The position numbers were made by a program, and so were the translations under genes. Under the pieces are notes generated by a model. That model was given only the letters and a program-made list of their open reading frames with translations. It had not been told where the DNA came from and ran no database searches. A DNA stretch of 57,638 bases from Zoogloea sp035335645 (lineage in GTDB: Bacteria; Pseudomonadota; Gammaproteobacteria; Burkholderiales; Rhodocyclaceae): assembly GCA_035335645.1 (NCBI GenBank), contig DAOQMM010000010.1, forward strand, positions 1-57,638, written 5' to 3'. Below are positions 8,703 through 17,680 of this stretch, piece after piece. Position 1 is the first letter of the stretch, and each line of letters begins with the position of its first letter.

Positions 8703-9515
8703 TCAGTCGCGGCCGAGCTGTTCGCCCAGTTCCCGCCCGCGGGCCTCGGCGGCAGCCACCGCACGGGCGATGATGGCCGGCAGGCCGTCGGCGGCAAAAG
8801 ACTTGAGCGCCGCCTCGGTGGTGCCGCCCTTGGATGTCACCCGCTCGCGCAGCACGGACGGCGGTTCGTCGCTACCCGCCGCCAGCTTCGCGGCGCCGAG
8901 TACCGTATCGAGGGCCAGCTTCCGTGCAGTGGCCGCGTCGAATCCCAGGGCCGTGCCCGCCGCCTCCAGGCATTCGATGAAATGGAAGACGTAGGCCGGA
9001 CCGCTGCCAGACACCGCCGTCACCGCGTCGATCTGTGCCTCGTCCGGCACCCACACGGTGCTGCCCACCGCCGCCAGCACCTGCTCCGCAGCGGCCCGGC
9101 CTTCCGCAGACACCGAGGCATCGGCATAAAGCCCCGTAACGCCCGCCCCGATCAGCGCCGGTGTGTTGGGCATGGCGCGCACCAGGGTGCGGTAACCGCC
9201 CAGCCAGCGGCCGATGTCGGCCAGACGCAGCCCGGCGGCGATGCTCACCACCACCTGGGCTCCCAGACGGCCGGCGAAGGGCGCGACGGCCGCCCGCAGC
9301 TGCTGGGGCTTGACGGCCAGCACCAGCACATCGCAGGCCAGCGCCGTGTCATCGAGCGCGTCGACCGCCCGCACACCGAACTGGGTCGCCAGCTTTTCGC
9401 GACCCTCGGCCGAGAGTTCGACGACCTGCACGCCGGTGGCGTCAAAGCCCTGTTTGACCAGACCGCCGATCAGGGCTGTGGCCATGTTGCCGCCGCCCAG
9501 GAAAGTAATCTTCAT
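8703..9515 (-). CDS. proC: Pyrroline-5-carboxylate reductase
   Basis: A 270-residue cytoplasmic enzyme that reduces 1-pyrroline-5-carboxylate to proline with NAD(P)H, the last step of proline synthesis. The N-terminus ITFLGGGNMATALIGGL is the nucleotide-binding Rossmann motif. The P5CR signature is visible near the C-terminus as PPSVLRERVTSKGGTTEAAL. The length matches the family (about 270). It lies downstream of yggS with a 32-bp gap and upstream of yggT, probably in one transcript. Confidence 0.97.
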   Translation of the reverse strand: MKITFLGGGNMATALIGGLVKQGFDATGVQVVELSAEGREKLATQFGVRAVDALDDTALACDVLVLAVKPQQLRAAVAPFAGRLGAQVVVSIAAGLRLADIGRWLGGYRTLVRAMPNTPALIGAGVTGLYADASVSAEGRAAAEQVLAAVGSTVWVPDEAQIDAVTAVSGSGPAYVFHFIECLEAAGTALGFDAATARKLALDTVLGAAKLAAGSDEPPSVLRERVTSKGGTTEAALKSFAADGLPAIIARAVAAAEARGRELGEQLGRD

Positions 9516-9547
9516 CTGTTCGCTTTCGTGGAGTGGATGAAATGTGC

Positions 9548-10231
9548 TCAGTTGCGGGCACCGAAGATGGCCGTGCCGACACGCACGAGGGTGGCGCCTT
9601 CGGCGATGGCCGCCTCCAGATCGGCAGACATGCCCATCGAGAGCGTGTCGAGGCCGAATCCGGCGGCGTTGAGTTCGTCGCGCAATGCCCGCACGCTGGC
9701 GAAGCGCCGGCGTTGCAGGGCCACGTCGTCGGTCGGCTCGGGAATCGCCATCAGGCCACGCAGACGCAGGCGCGGCAATGCCGCCACGGCCGCGGCGAGA
9801 TCGGCCACCTCGCCCGGCGCCACGCCGCTCTTGCTGGCTTCACCGCTCACGTTCACCTGAAGGCACACGTTGAGGGGCGGCAGATGCACGTCGCGCTGGG
9901 CCGACAGGCGTTCGGCGATGCGCAGCCGGTCGATGGAATGGACCCACACGAAGCGGTTGGCCACCGACCGCGTCTTGTTGCTCTGGAGCGGACCGATGAA
10001 ATGCCATTCCAGGTCCGGATCCGCCAGCGCGTCCACTTTGGCGCAGCCTTCCTGGACGTAGTTCTCGCCAAACGCCCGCTGCCCCGCGGCGGCGGCGGCC
10101 CGCACGCACTCTGCCGGCCAGGTCTTGCTGACCGCCAGCAGCGTCACCCCGTGAGGATCGCGTCCCACCGCCTGCGCTGCGGTCGAAATCCGGTCACGAA
10201 CCTTTTGCAGGCCGACGGAAATGCCTGTCAT
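9548..10231 (-). CDS. yggS: YggS family pyridoxal phosphate homeostasis protein
   Basis: A 227-residue PLP-binding protein of the YggS/PROSC family, which buffers free pyridoxal phosphate and affects amino-acid metabolism. The PLP lysine lies in LLAVSKTWPAE (about residue 36), followed by the typical AFGENYVQE, WHFIGPLQSNK and LSMGMSADLEAAI motifs and the terminal RVGTAIFGARN. The frame is open upstream to 10777, but that part overlaps pilT on the other strand; ATG at 10231 gives the normal family length. It is divergent from pilT and heads the yggS-proC-yggT-yggU run. Confidence 0.95.
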   Translation of the reverse strand: MTGISVGLQKVRDRISTAAQAVGRDPHGVTLLAVSKTWPAECVRAAAAAGQRAFGENYVQEGCAKVDALADPDLEWHFIGPLQSNKTRSVANRFVWVHSIDRLRIAERLSAQRDVHLPPLNVCLQVNVSGEASKSGVAPGEVADLAAAVAALPRLRLRGLMAIPEPTDDVALQRRRFASVRALRDELNAAGFGLDTLSMGMSADLEAAIAEGATLVRVGTAIFGARN

Positions 10232-10361
10232 ATAATCGTTCAAGCTTAAATCCGGAGAGGCTCGAGCCGTAGATTGCAAGGCCGCCGAGTATAGCACTGC
10301 CCACCGGCGACCCTTTTTGCCGCGCCTTCGCACCGACCGCCCTTCTTGAGAGTTTCCGACC

Positions 10362-11405
10362 ATGGATATCACCGAACTGCTGGCCTTCACGGTCAAGAAC
10401 AAAGCGTCCGACCTGCACCTGTCAGCCGGGTTGCCCCCCATGATCCGGGTGCACGGCGACGTGCGCCGCATCAACCTGCCCGCGCTGGTGCAGAAGGATG
10501 TGCACGGCATGGTGTACGACATCATGAACGACACCCAGCGCAAGCAGTACGAGGAACACCTGGAAACCGACTTCTCCTTCGAGATTCCCAACCTCGCCCG
10601 CTTCCGGGTCAACGCCTTCAACCAGAACCGGGGCGCCGCGGCGGTGTTCCGGGTGATTCCGTCCAAGGTCCTCACCCTGGAAGAACTCAACTGCCCGAAG
10701 ATCTTCAAGGACATCTGCAACCAGCCCCGCGGCATCGTGCTGGTCACCGGCCCCACCGGCTCGGGCAAGTCCACCACGCTGGCGGCGATGATCGACTACA
10801 TCAACGAAAACGAGTACGGCCACATCCTCACCGTGGAAGACCCGATCGAATTCGTGCATGAATCCAAGCGCTGCCTCATCAACCAGCGGGAAGTGGCGCG
10901 CGACACGCTGTCCTTCAACGCCGCCCTGCGCTCGGCATTGCGGGAAGACCCGGACAAGATCCTGGTGGGCGAACTGCGCGACCTGGAAACCATCCGCCTC
11001 GCCCTCACCGCAGCCGAAACCGGCCACCTGGTGTTCGGCACCCTGCACACCTCGTCGGCCGCCAAGACCATCGACCGGATCGTGGACGTCTTCCCCGCGG
11101 CCGAAAAGGACATGGTGCGGGCGATGCTGTCCGAATCCCTGCGCGCGGTCATCTCCCAGACCCTGCTCAAGACCAAGGACGGTTCGGGGCGCGTGGCCGC
11201 CCACGAGATCATGATCGGCACCCCGGCCATCCGCAACCTGATCCGCGAGAACAAGGTCGCCCAGATGTATTCGGCCATCCAGACTGGTCAGAACCTGGGC
11301 ATGCAGACCCTTGACCAGAGCCTCACGGACCTGATCCGGCGCAACCAGATCTCGGCGGTGGAAGCCCGCGTCTATGCCGCCAACAAGGATTCCTTCACCG
11401 GGTGA
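10362..11405 (+). CDS. pilT: Type IV pilus retraction ATPase PilT
   Basis: A 347-residue hexameric secretion-type ATPase that powers pilus retraction and twitching motility at the inner face of the membrane. The start MDITELLAFTVKNKASDLHL is canonical. The Walker A motif GPTGSGKST lies near residues 130-138. An Asp box (LTVEDPIEFVH), Walker B (GELRDLETIRLALTAAETGH) and a His box (GTLHTSSAAKTIDRI) follow. The AIRNLIRE segment near the C-terminus is typical of PilT. It is followed by pilU after 77 bp, the usual pair; the pilus structural genes are elsewhere. Confidence 0.98.
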   Translation: MDITELLAFTVKNKASDLHLSAGLPPMIRVHGDVRRINLPALVQKDVHGMVYDIMNDTQRKQYEEHLETDFSFEIPNLARFRVNAFNQNRGAAAVFRVIPSKVLTLEELNCPKIFKDICNQPRGIVLVTGPTGSGKSTTLAAMIDYINENEYGHILTVEDPIEFVHESKRCLINQREVARDTLSFNAALRSALREDPDKILVGELRDLETIRLALTAAETGHLVFGTLHTSSAAKTIDRIVDVFPAAEKDMVRAMLSESLRAVISQTLLKTKDGSGRVAAHEIMIGTPAIRNLIRENKVAQMYSAIQTGQNLGMQTLDQSLTDLIRRNQISAVEARVYAANKDSFTG

Positions 11406-11482
11406 CTCATCAAAATGGTGGAGTGATTTACAATTCTTAACAGCCGACGCCCGGATCGGCCTTCACCCGACAGGAATGCGCC

Positions 11483-12616
11483 ATGGAACGCGACCAGGCC
11501 CTCAAGTTCATGCACGATCTGCTCAAGCTGATGATGCAGAAGAACGGGTCCGACCTCTTCATCACCACCGGCTTCCCGCCCGCCATCAAGGTGGACGGCA
11601 AGATCACGCCCCAGTCCAACCAGGTGCTCAGCGCAGCCCACACGGCCGAACTGGCGCGGGTCATCATGAACGACCGCCAGGCCGCGGAATTCGAAGCCAC
11701 CAAAGAGTGCAACTTCGCCATCTCGCCGGCCGGCATCGGCCGCTTCCGGGCTAACGCGTTCATCCAGCAAGGCCAGGTCGGCATGGTGCTGCGAACGATT
11801 CCCCAGCGCATTCCCAACTTCACCGAACTCGGCCTGCCGCCCGTGCTCAAGGACATTGCCATGTCCAAGCGCGGGCTGGTGGTCTTTGTGGGCGGTACCG
11901 GTACCGGCAAGACCACCTCACTCGCCGCAATGGTGGATTACCGCAACGAGAAGAGTTACGGCCACATCATCACCATCGAGGATCCGGTCGAGTTCGTCCA
12001 TCCCCACAAGAACTGCATCGTCACCCAGCGGGAAGTGGGCATCGATACCGACTCCTGGGAAGCAGCCCTCAAGAACACCTTGCGGCAGGCCCCCGACGTC
12101 ATCCTGATGGGCGAGATCCGCGACCGGGAGACCATGGACTACGCCATCGCCTTCGCGGAAACCGGTCACCTGTGCCTGGCCACCCTGCACGCCAACAGCG
12201 CCAACCAGGCCATCGACCGGATCATCAACTTCTTCCCGGAAGAGCGTCGCGCCCAGTTGCTGATGGATCTCTCCCTCAACCTGCGCGCCCTCATCTCCCA
12301 GCGCCTGCTGCCCATGTGCGACCGCAAGGGTCGGGTACCGGCAGTGGAGGTCATGCTCAACTCGCCGCTGATCTCGGATCTGATCTTCAAGGGCGAGATT
12401 CCCGGCATCAAGGACGTGATGAAGCGCTCGGCCGAACTGGGCATGCAGACCTTCGACCAGAGCCTGTTCGACCTCTACGAACGCGGCCTCATCACCTACG
12501 AGGACGCCCTGCGCAACGCCGACTCCATGAACGACCTGCGTCTGCAGATCAAGCTCAAGAGCCGGCGGGGAGACAACGACATGTTGTCCGGCATCCAGAA
12601 TCTCGACATCGTCTGA
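11483..12616 (+). CDS. pilU: PilT-paralogous retraction ATPase PilU
   Basis: A 377-residue accessory retraction ATPase that works with PilT. Walker A is GGTGTGKTTS, Walker B is GEIRDRETMDYAIAFAETGH, and the His box is ATLHANSANQAIDRI. The C-terminal extension SRRGDNDMLSGIQNLDIV is characteristic of PilU rather than PilT. ATG at 11483 follows CAGGAATGCGCC. The gene lies 77 bp after pilT and probably shares its promoter. A hairpin at 12666-12684 may end the transcript. Confidence 0.97.
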   Translation: MERDQALKFMHDLLKLMMQKNGSDLFITTGFPPAIKVDGKITPQSNQVLSAAHTAELARVIMNDRQAAEFEATKECNFAISPAGIGRFRANAFIQQGQVGMVLRTIPQRIPNFTELGLPPVLKDIAMSKRGLVVFVGGTGTGKTTSLAAMVDYRNEKSYGHIITIEDPVEFVHPHKNCIVTQREVGIDTDSWEAALKNTLRQAPDVILMGEIRDRETMDYAIAFAETGHLCLATLHANSANQAIDRIINFFPEERRAQLLMDLSLNLRALISQRLLPMCDRKGRVPAVEVMLNSPLISDLIFKGEIPGIKDVMKRSAELGMQTFDQSLFDLYERGLITYEDALRNADSMNDLRLQIKLKSRRGDNDMLSGIQNLDIV

Positions 12617-12665
12617 AGCGCCGAACAAAGCGGCTAAGCGCCTCGATCTCGCCGCGGTGATACTC

Positions 12666-12684
12666 GCCGTACCCCATGTACGGC
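12666..12684 (+). terminator. Possible terminator after pilTU
   Basis: An inverted repeat GCCGTAC-CCCAT-GTACGGC lies 50 bp downstream of the pilU stop and is followed by CGCGTTTCT rather than a clean T-tract. The position suits a terminator, but the weak U-tail makes this tentative. Confidence 0.35.
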
Positions 12685-12745
12685 CGCGTTTCTCACGACG
12701 ACCCCGACGCGCTCGCGACGCTTTCTGCCACGCTTCAGCCGCCGG

Positions 12746-13918
12746 TCAATCTGCGTCCGCGGCGCCGCCTTCCCCCTTCGGCTTGCGCGCCGAACCGGCC
12801 ACCATCGCAAATTCGTACAACCGGCATTCGATGGCGCCGTTGAAGAGCGGCGTGCGCTTGCTGGCTTTGAGACGGACGCCCTTGGGCAGCTCCGGGTCGC
12901 CGCTGAAGAAGTAGCAGCGCCAGCCCGCCCAGTGGGCCTTGAGGGCGCTGCCCAGGCGGGGATAGAAGTCGCGCAGTTCCGACATGTCAGACAGGCGCAC
13001 GCCGTAGGGCGGATTGGCGACCAGCACGCCGCTCGCCGCGGGCGCCGCCAGTTCCAGCATGTCGGTGCGCGAGACCGTCACGCAGCCGTCCAGGCCCGCG
13101 CTGCGCAGATTGACGATGCTCTTGCGTTCCTGGGCCTCGAGGATGTCGGAGCCATGGATGGGCAAGGGGCGCGGCGCCTGGCGCCGGGCCTCGGCGGCCT
13201 GGCGGATCGGCAACCACTGGTCGCGCTCGAAGTTCTTGAACTTCTCGAAGCCAAAGCGCCGCCCCAAGCCCGGCGCCACATCCAGAGCCATCTGGGCCGC
13301 CTCGATGAGGAAGGTGCCGCTGCCGCACATGGGATCCACCAGCGCCTCGGATCCCGGTTGCCAGCCGGTCAGGCGCAGGATGCCCGCCGCCAGGTTCTCC
13401 TTCAGCGGTGCCTCGACTGCGGCCGGCTTGAACCCGCGTTTGTAAAGCGGCTCTCCGGAGGTATCCAGATACAAGGTGACGGTATCGGCCGACAGAAAGG
13501 CGTGGATGCGCACGTCCGGCGCCTTGGTGTCCACGTTGGGCCGTCGTCCGGCCACGCTGCGGAAATGATCGCAGACCGCATCCTTGATGCGCAGGGTGGT
13601 GAATTCCAGGCTGCGCAAGGGCGACTTGTGCGCCGTGACGAAGACCCGCAGGGTCTGATCCGCCGTAAACCAGCGGGCCCAGGTGGGCGCGTAGGCAATG
13701 CGATAGACGTCGTCCTCGCTGCGGTAGCGCCCGGAGGCCACCTGCAGCATCACGCGGGTGGCCAGGCGGCTTTCCAGGTTGGCGCGATAGCACACCGCCC
13801 AGTCGCCGGAGAACTGGACGCCGCCGGGCAGCGCCTTGGGATCGACGGCGCCGATACTGCGCAGTTCGTCGACAAGAAGCGGCTCCAGGCCGCGGGGTAC
13901 GGGAGCAAAGAAATCCAA
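12746..13918 (-). CDS. THUMP domain class I SAM-dependent rRNA guanine-N2 methyltransferase (RlmL/YcbY N-terminal type)
   Basis: A 390-residue RNA methyltransferase. It begins DFFAPVPRGLEPLLVDEL, has a THUMP RNA-binding region in the first half, and a UPF0020 Rossmann methyltransferase domain in the second. The SAM-binding motif VDPMCGSGTFLIEAA and the catalytic NPPYG (in VLVANPPYGVRLSD) are intact. The family modifies G2445 of 23S rRNA in E. coli, where RlmL is fused to RlmK; here only the RlmL-type part exists, as is common in betaproteobacteria. The frame is open to 14050 inside hemJ; TTG at 13918 is the best start, 22 bp after the hemJ stop. No ATG is available at that point. Confidence 0.88.
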   Translation of the reverse strand: MDFFAPVPRGLEPLLVDELRSIGAVDPKALPGGVQFSGDWAVCYRANLESRLATRVMLQVASGRYRSEDDVYRIAYAPTWARWFTADQTLRVFVTAHKSPLRSLEFTTLRIKDAVCDHFRSVAGRRPNVDTKAPDVRIHAFLSADTVTLYLDTSGEPLYKRGFKPAAVEAPLKENLAAGILRLTGWQPGSEALVDPMCGSGTFLIEAAQMALDVAPGLGRRFGFEKFKNFERDQWLPIRQAAEARRQAPRPLPIHGSDILEAQERKSIVNLRSAGLDGCVTVSRTDMLELAAPAASGVLVANPPYGVRLSDMSELRDFYPRLGSALKAHWAGWRCYFFSGDPELPKGVRLKASKRTPLFNGAIECRLYEFAMVAGSARKPKGEGGAADAD

Positions 13919-13940
13919 GAGACGGTACCGGAAAGAACGA

Positions 13941-14351
13941 TCAGAAAGGTTTGAGGACCACCAGGAAGACCACCGCAAACAGCACCAGGACCGGAATCTC
14001 GTTGAAGAAGCGGTACCACACGTGGCTGCGGGTGTTGCGCCCCTCGGCAAAGGCCCGCAGGAGGCGGCCGCAATACAGGTGATAGACGATCAGCAGGGTG
14101 ACCAGCGCCGTCTTGGCGTGCAGCCAGCCGCCGACGAAGCCGTAGCCGAACCACAGCCACATGCCGAGGAGCACGGCCAGGATGCCCAGAGGCGTCATGA
14201 AGCGGTAGAGCTTGTGCTCCATCAGCGCAATACGCTCGATGGTCGCCGGATCGGTGACCATGGCGTGATTGACGAACAGACGTGGCAGGTAGAACAGGCC
14301 GGCAAACCAGCTCGTGACGAAGATGATGTGAAGGGCTTTGACGATCAGCAT
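13941..14351 (-). CDS. hemJ: HemJ protoporphyrinogen oxidase (CopD-like membrane protein)
   Basis: A 136-residue, four-helix inner-membrane protein that oxidises protoporphyrinogen IX to protoporphyrin IX in haem synthesis. Family features are the N-terminal histidine in KALHIIFVTSWFAGLFYLPR, the pair HAMVT, and the conserved lysine in WLHAKTALV. It also contains FFNEIPVLVLFAVVFLVVLKPF at the end. The length is normal for HemJ (about 140). It precedes the RlmL-like methyltransferase by 22 bp, so the two are likely co-transcribed. Confidence 0.93.
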   Translation of the reverse strand: MLIVKALHIIFVTSWFAGLFYLPRLFVNHAMVTDPATIERIALMEHKLYRFMTPLGILAVLLGMWLWFGYGFVGGWLHAKTALVTLLIVYHLYCGRLLRAFAEGRNTRSHVWYRFFNEIPVLVLFAVVFLVVLKPF

Positions 14352-14387
14352 GGGAAGGCTCAGGAAACGGAATAGTGGGGTCAGGAC

Positions 14388-15269
14388 TCAGGCCAGACGC
14401 TTCAGGGCGTCTGCGACGGTGGGATGGATCAAACGGACACGCAGTTCCCGCTTGATGCGGTCATTGCGAATGCGTCGGGATTCGGACATGAACGACAGAG
14501 TCAGGGGCGAAACCTGTGCGATCAACTCGGCCCGGGGCAGGCGCTGAGGCCGCGGCAAGGCGAAGGCGTCGGCCACGGCGTCGAAATAGTCGCCCATCCG
14601 CATCTGGCTGTCGTCGCAGGCGTTGTAGACCCGGTTTGCGCGGCCGCGGAACAGGCTCAAGCCGAGCAGCCGGGCCAGATCGTCGGCATGGATATGGTTG
14701 GTGAACACATCGTCGTCCGCCGCCAGCACCGGATCGCCCCGCCGGATGCGCTCCACGGGCAGGCGGTCAACCGCATAGATACCCGGTGCCCGCAGAATGC
14801 TCACCCCGCACCCGCTGCGCGTCCCGAAGCTGCGCAGGCGGCGCTCCGCGGCGACCCTGCGCACGCCCCGTGACGACGCCGGCGCAACAGGACGCGTCTC
14901 ATCCAGCCACGCACCGCCACAATTCCCGTAAACGCCCGTCGTACTTATGTATATGAGCCGACGTGGTAGACTGGCGCGTCGCGACAGCGCGGCCAGCAGG
15001 CTGCGGGTCCGGGGGTCGTCGGAACCCTGTCCGGGCGGCGGTGCGCAATGCAGGACGGCGTCCGCCACGCCGGCGAGCCGATCAAGGCTCGCCCGATCAT
15101 CCAGATCCGCCACCAGCGGCACGGCGCCCAGCGCCCGCAGCGCTTCCCGCTCTTCCGGGCGCCGGATTACGGCAAACACCCGACAGCGGCGGGCCAGCCA
15201 CGGAATCAGCCGGCGCGCCACGTCGCCGCTGCCAACAATCAGAACCCGCTTCGTTTTCACACGACTCAT
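14388..15269 (-). CDS. NAD(P)-dependent epimerase/dehydratase-like SDR protein
   Basis: A 293-residue extended/atypical SDR. The N-terminal dinucleotide-binding motif is VLIVGSGDVARRLIPWLA, with basic residues (VIRRPEER) at the end of the second strand that would favour NADP. The catalytic region holds YISTTGVYGNCGG, but the canonical YxxxK is not obvious: the segment after it reads ASSRGVRRVAAERRL. The protein may therefore be an atypical SDR without classical catalysis. It ends KRELRVRLIHPTVADALKRL. It is divergent from the ferredoxin-reductase gene, with only 27 bp between the start codons. Its substrate is unknown. Confidence 0.85.
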   Translation of the reverse strand: MSRVKTKRVLIVGSGDVARRLIPWLARRCRVFAVIRRPEEREALRALGAVPLVADLDDRASLDRLAGVADAVLHCAPPPGQGSDDPRTRSLLAALSRRASLPRRLIYISTTGVYGNCGGAWLDETRPVAPASSRGVRRVAAERRLRSFGTRSGCGVSILRAPGIYAVDRLPVERIRRGDPVLAADDDVFTNHIHADDLARLLGLSLFRGRANRVYNACDDSQMRMGDYFDAVADAFALPRPQRLPRAELIAQVSPLTLSFMSESRRIRNDRIKRELRVRLIHPTVADALKRLA

Positions 15270-15296
15270 CCGTTCATTATCTCACGGCCATCCATC

Positions 15297-16328
15297 ATGT
15301 CGTTCCAGGTCACGCTCCAGCCCGGCGCCCACCAGTTCGCCGCCTCTGCCGATGAAACCCTCCTCCAGTCCGCCCTTGCGGCAGGCTTGTTGCTGCCCTA
15401 CAGCTGCCGTGACGGTGCCTGTGGTGTCTGCAAGGGCAAGGTTGTCTCAGGGCGTGTGGACCTCGGGCGCTATTCGGAATCAAGCCTCACAGCGTCCGAG
15501 CGCGCCCAGGGCATGGCCCTGATGTGTTGCGCCAGGCCCCTGACCGATCTCGAACTGGAAGTCCGTCAGGTCAATCTGGTCGGCGAGATCCCGGTCAAGA
15601 AGATGCCCTGCCGCGTGCAGAAGCTGCAGCGCCTCTGCGACGACGTGATCGTGCTGGATCTGAAGCTCCCGGCCAGCGAACGATTCCAGTTCCGCGCCGG
15701 GCAATACATCGACTTCCTCCTGGCCGACGGCAAGCGGCGCAGCTTCTCCATCGCCAACGCGCCGCTCGACGGCGCCGACCATCTGGAGATCCACGTGCGC
15801 CTGGTCCCCGGCGGCCAGTTCACCACCCACGTCTTCGAGCGCCTCAAAGAGAAGGAAATCCTGCGTTTTGAGGGCCCCCTCGGCAGCTTCGGCCTGCAGC
15901 CCGGCGCCGCTAAACCCGTCGTGCTGCTGGCCGGCGGCACCGGCTTCGCACCCATCAAGAGCATCGTCGAGCAGGCCATTGCCGACGCCTCGACACGACC
16001 GATGACCCTTTACTGGGGCAGCCGCGATCGCGCCGGACTGTATCAGTTCGATGAGGCCCGCGCCTGGGAAGCCCGCCTGCCGGGTTTCCGCTTCGTGCCG
16101 GTACTCTCCGACGTCCCGGCCGGCGAGGCGTGGGACGGTCGTCGCGGTCTGGCCCACCACGCCCTGATGGAAGATCTGCCCGATCTGTCCGGCCATGAGG
16201 TGTACGCCTGTGGTTCGCCCGCCATGATCGACGCAGCCCGCAGCGATCTGGTGGCGCGCTGCGACCTGCCGCCCGACGCCTTCTTCGCCGACGCCTTCAG
16301 CTTCTCGAACGACGCCCGCGGGGCCTGA
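15297..16328 (+). CDS. 2Fe-2S ferredoxin/FAD/NAD(P) oxidoreductase (CDP-6-deoxy-delta-3,4-glucoseen reductase-like)
   Basis: A 343-residue three-domain electron-transfer protein. Residues 1-95 form a plant-type ferredoxin with cluster cysteines in CRDGACGVCKG and LMCCARPL. A flavin-binding barrel follows (FRAGQYIDFLL, RRSFSIANAP), and then an NAD(P)H-binding domain (VLLAGGTGFAPIKSIVEQA) ending VYACGSPAMIDAA. In proteobacteria this type is annotated as AscD-like reductase, but the genes of 3,6-dideoxysugar synthesis are not nearby, so its real partner is probably an oxygenase or desaturase elsewhere. ATG at 15297 gives MSFQVTLQPG; the longer open frame overlaps the divergent SDR gene. Confidence 0.92.
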   Translation: MSFQVTLQPGAHQFAASADETLLQSALAAGLLLPYSCRDGACGVCKGKVVSGRVDLGRYSESSLTASERAQGMALMCCARPLTDLELEVRQVNLVGEIPVKKMPCRVQKLQRLCDDVIVLDLKLPASERFQFRAGQYIDFLLADGKRRSFSIANAPLDGADHLEIHVRLVPGGQFTTHVFERLKEKEILRFEGPLGSFGLQPGAAKPVVLLAGGTGFAPIKSIVEQAIADASTRPMTLYWGSRDRAGLYQFDEARAWEARLPGFRFVPVLSDVPAGEAWDGRRGLAHHALMEDLPDLSGHEVYACGSPAMIDAARSDLVARCDLPPDAFFADAFSFSNDARGA

Positions 16329-16353
16329 CACCCGCACCGCCACGAGGACGCCC

Positions 16354-17493
16354 ATGAGCCACACCGCCCTGATCACCCGCGAACCGGTGATCAACAAGCA
16401 GTACAAGATCACCGCCAACCGGCTGGTCGTCCACGCCAAATCGGTGGGCGAAGTCGTGCAGACCCTCGACGGTGTGGCAGACGTGTGGCCCGCCACCCAC
16501 CCGGTCTTCATCAGCCTTTACCGGCTGGTCCCCACGCCCGACCTGCTGGAGTGGATCGCTCCGGCCAACGCCATGGTGGAAATCCCCACCCAGGCCATCG
16601 CCCATCCCCTGACCCAGCAGCTCATTCCCCAGCTACGGGCCCAGGGCGTCAGCCTCAACCTCACCTGGTATCACCCGGACGTGACGCTGCCGCCCGACGT
16701 GGACTGGCGCTTCGTGATCATGGACGCCCACAAGCATCCGGCGCCCCTCGATCCGCCAGGACTCAGCATTGCCTGGGGACTGGAGGACTTCCCCGCCTTC
16801 CGCGCCGCCATCGGCAGCGGCTATGACGGCGCCTCCGGCTGGTTCTTCCTCAAGGGCCTCAACGCAGGCGGCAAGCTGGCGCCATCCCACGCTCAGATCG
16901 TGCGCCTGCTCAATCTGGTGCGCCGCAATGCCGAAGTGAAGGAGGTGGAGACCGTTCTCAAGCAGGACGTGGCGCTGTCCTACAAACTGCTGCGTTACAT
17001 CAACTCGGCCGGCTTCGGGCTGATGTGCGAGATCCAGTCCTTCCGTCACGCCGTCACCATCCTCGGCTACGACAAGCTGCACAAGTGGCTGTCCGTGCTC
17101 CTCGTCTCGGCCAGCCGCGATCCGTCGGCGCCCGCCCTGATGCAGACGGCCATCGCCCGCGGTCGCTTCATGGAACGCATCGGCGAAGCCTTCTTCGACA
17201 GGAACCAGCTCGACAACCTGTTCATCACCGGCGCCTTCTCCATGCTCCACCTGCTCCTCGGCGCCAGCCTGCACTCTGCGCTTGAGGAGATGCACCTGCC
17301 TGAACCCATCGCCGACGCCCTGCTGAGCGGCGAAGGTGTCTACGCCCCCTTCCTCAAGCTGGCCCGTGCGCTGGAAGGCTTCGATGACAAACACCTGACG
17401 GAACTCGCGGCGGATCTGCACATCTCTGCCGATGTCATCAATCGTGCCCACCTCGAAGCGCTCGGCTTCGCCGACAGCCTGCAGTTCGGCTGA
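16354..17493 (+). CDS. Degenerate-EAL plus HDOD domain protein (YuxH/CdgJ-like)
   Basis: A 379-residue signalling protein. The N-terminal half resembles an EAL barrel, but no EAL motif or metal-binding acidic pairs are visible, so it is unlikely to hydrolyse c-di-GMP. The C-terminal half (about 180-370) is an HDOD domain with LKQDVALSYKLLRYINSAGF and FRHAVTILGYDKLHKWLSVLL. This EAL-HDOD order is that of YuxH/CdgJ proteins, linked in other bacteria to motility or surface behaviour. ATG at 16354 follows CACGAGGACGCCC. It sits 25 bp after the ferredoxin-reductase gene and upstream of an HDOD-kinase gene. Confidence 0.9.
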   Translation: MSHTALITREPVINKQYKITANRLVVHAKSVGEVVQTLDGVADVWPATHPVFISLYRLVPTPDLLEWIAPANAMVEIPTQAIAHPLTQQLIPQLRAQGVSLNLTWYHPDVTLPPDVDWRFVIMDAHKHPAPLDPPGLSIAWGLEDFPAFRAAIGSGYDGASGWFFLKGLNAGGKLAPSHAQIVRLLNLVRRNAEVKEVETVLKQDVALSYKLLRYINSAGFGLMCEIQSFRHAVTILGYDKLHKWLSVLLVSASRDPSAPALMQTAIARGRFMERIGEAFFDRNQLDNLFITGAFSMLHLLLGASLHSALEEMHLPEPIADALLSGEGVYAPFLKLARALEGFDDKHLTELAADLHISADVINRAHLEALGFADSLQFG

Positions 17494-17505
17494 TACCGGC
17501 TTCAT

Positions 17506-17530
17506 TTCGGCCCTGCAACGGGGGGCCGAA
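17506..17530. repeat. Inverted repeat after the HDOD gene
   Basis: Arms TTCGGCCC (17506-17513) and GGGCCGAA (17523-17530) flank a 9-nt loop, 13 bp after the HDOD stop codon. No T-tract follows, so it could be a weak terminator or an mRNA-end hairpin. Confidence 0.4.
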
Positions 17531-17536
17531 CAATCC

Positions 17537-17565
17537 TTTGCGAACTCTTCGTTCGTTTGCGAACT
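17537..17565. repeat. Direct repeat upstream of the HDOD-kinase gene
   Basis: TTTGCGAACT occurs twice, at 17537-17546 and 17556-17565, offset by 19 bp (about two helical turns). A CGAAC/GTTCG inverted element lies between. The position, 115-144 bp upstream of the kinase start, would suit a regulator site, but no known motif is recognised. Confidence 0.35.
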
Positions 17566-17680
17566 GGGTCACGAACGTCCCGGAACGACCGAACATTTGT
17601 CACAGCCGGTCCCCTCAGGCCTACGGTTAGAATTGGATCAAGCCTTTCGCGGCAACCGTCCAACCCTTATCACTGCCTTC

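Noticed and set aside
10231..10236. TATAAT hexamer as a pilT promoter -10 box
   Set aside because: It overlaps the yggS start codon and the nearest TTGCAG lies 20 bp upstream, too far for a convincing -35; 125 bp remain to pilT.
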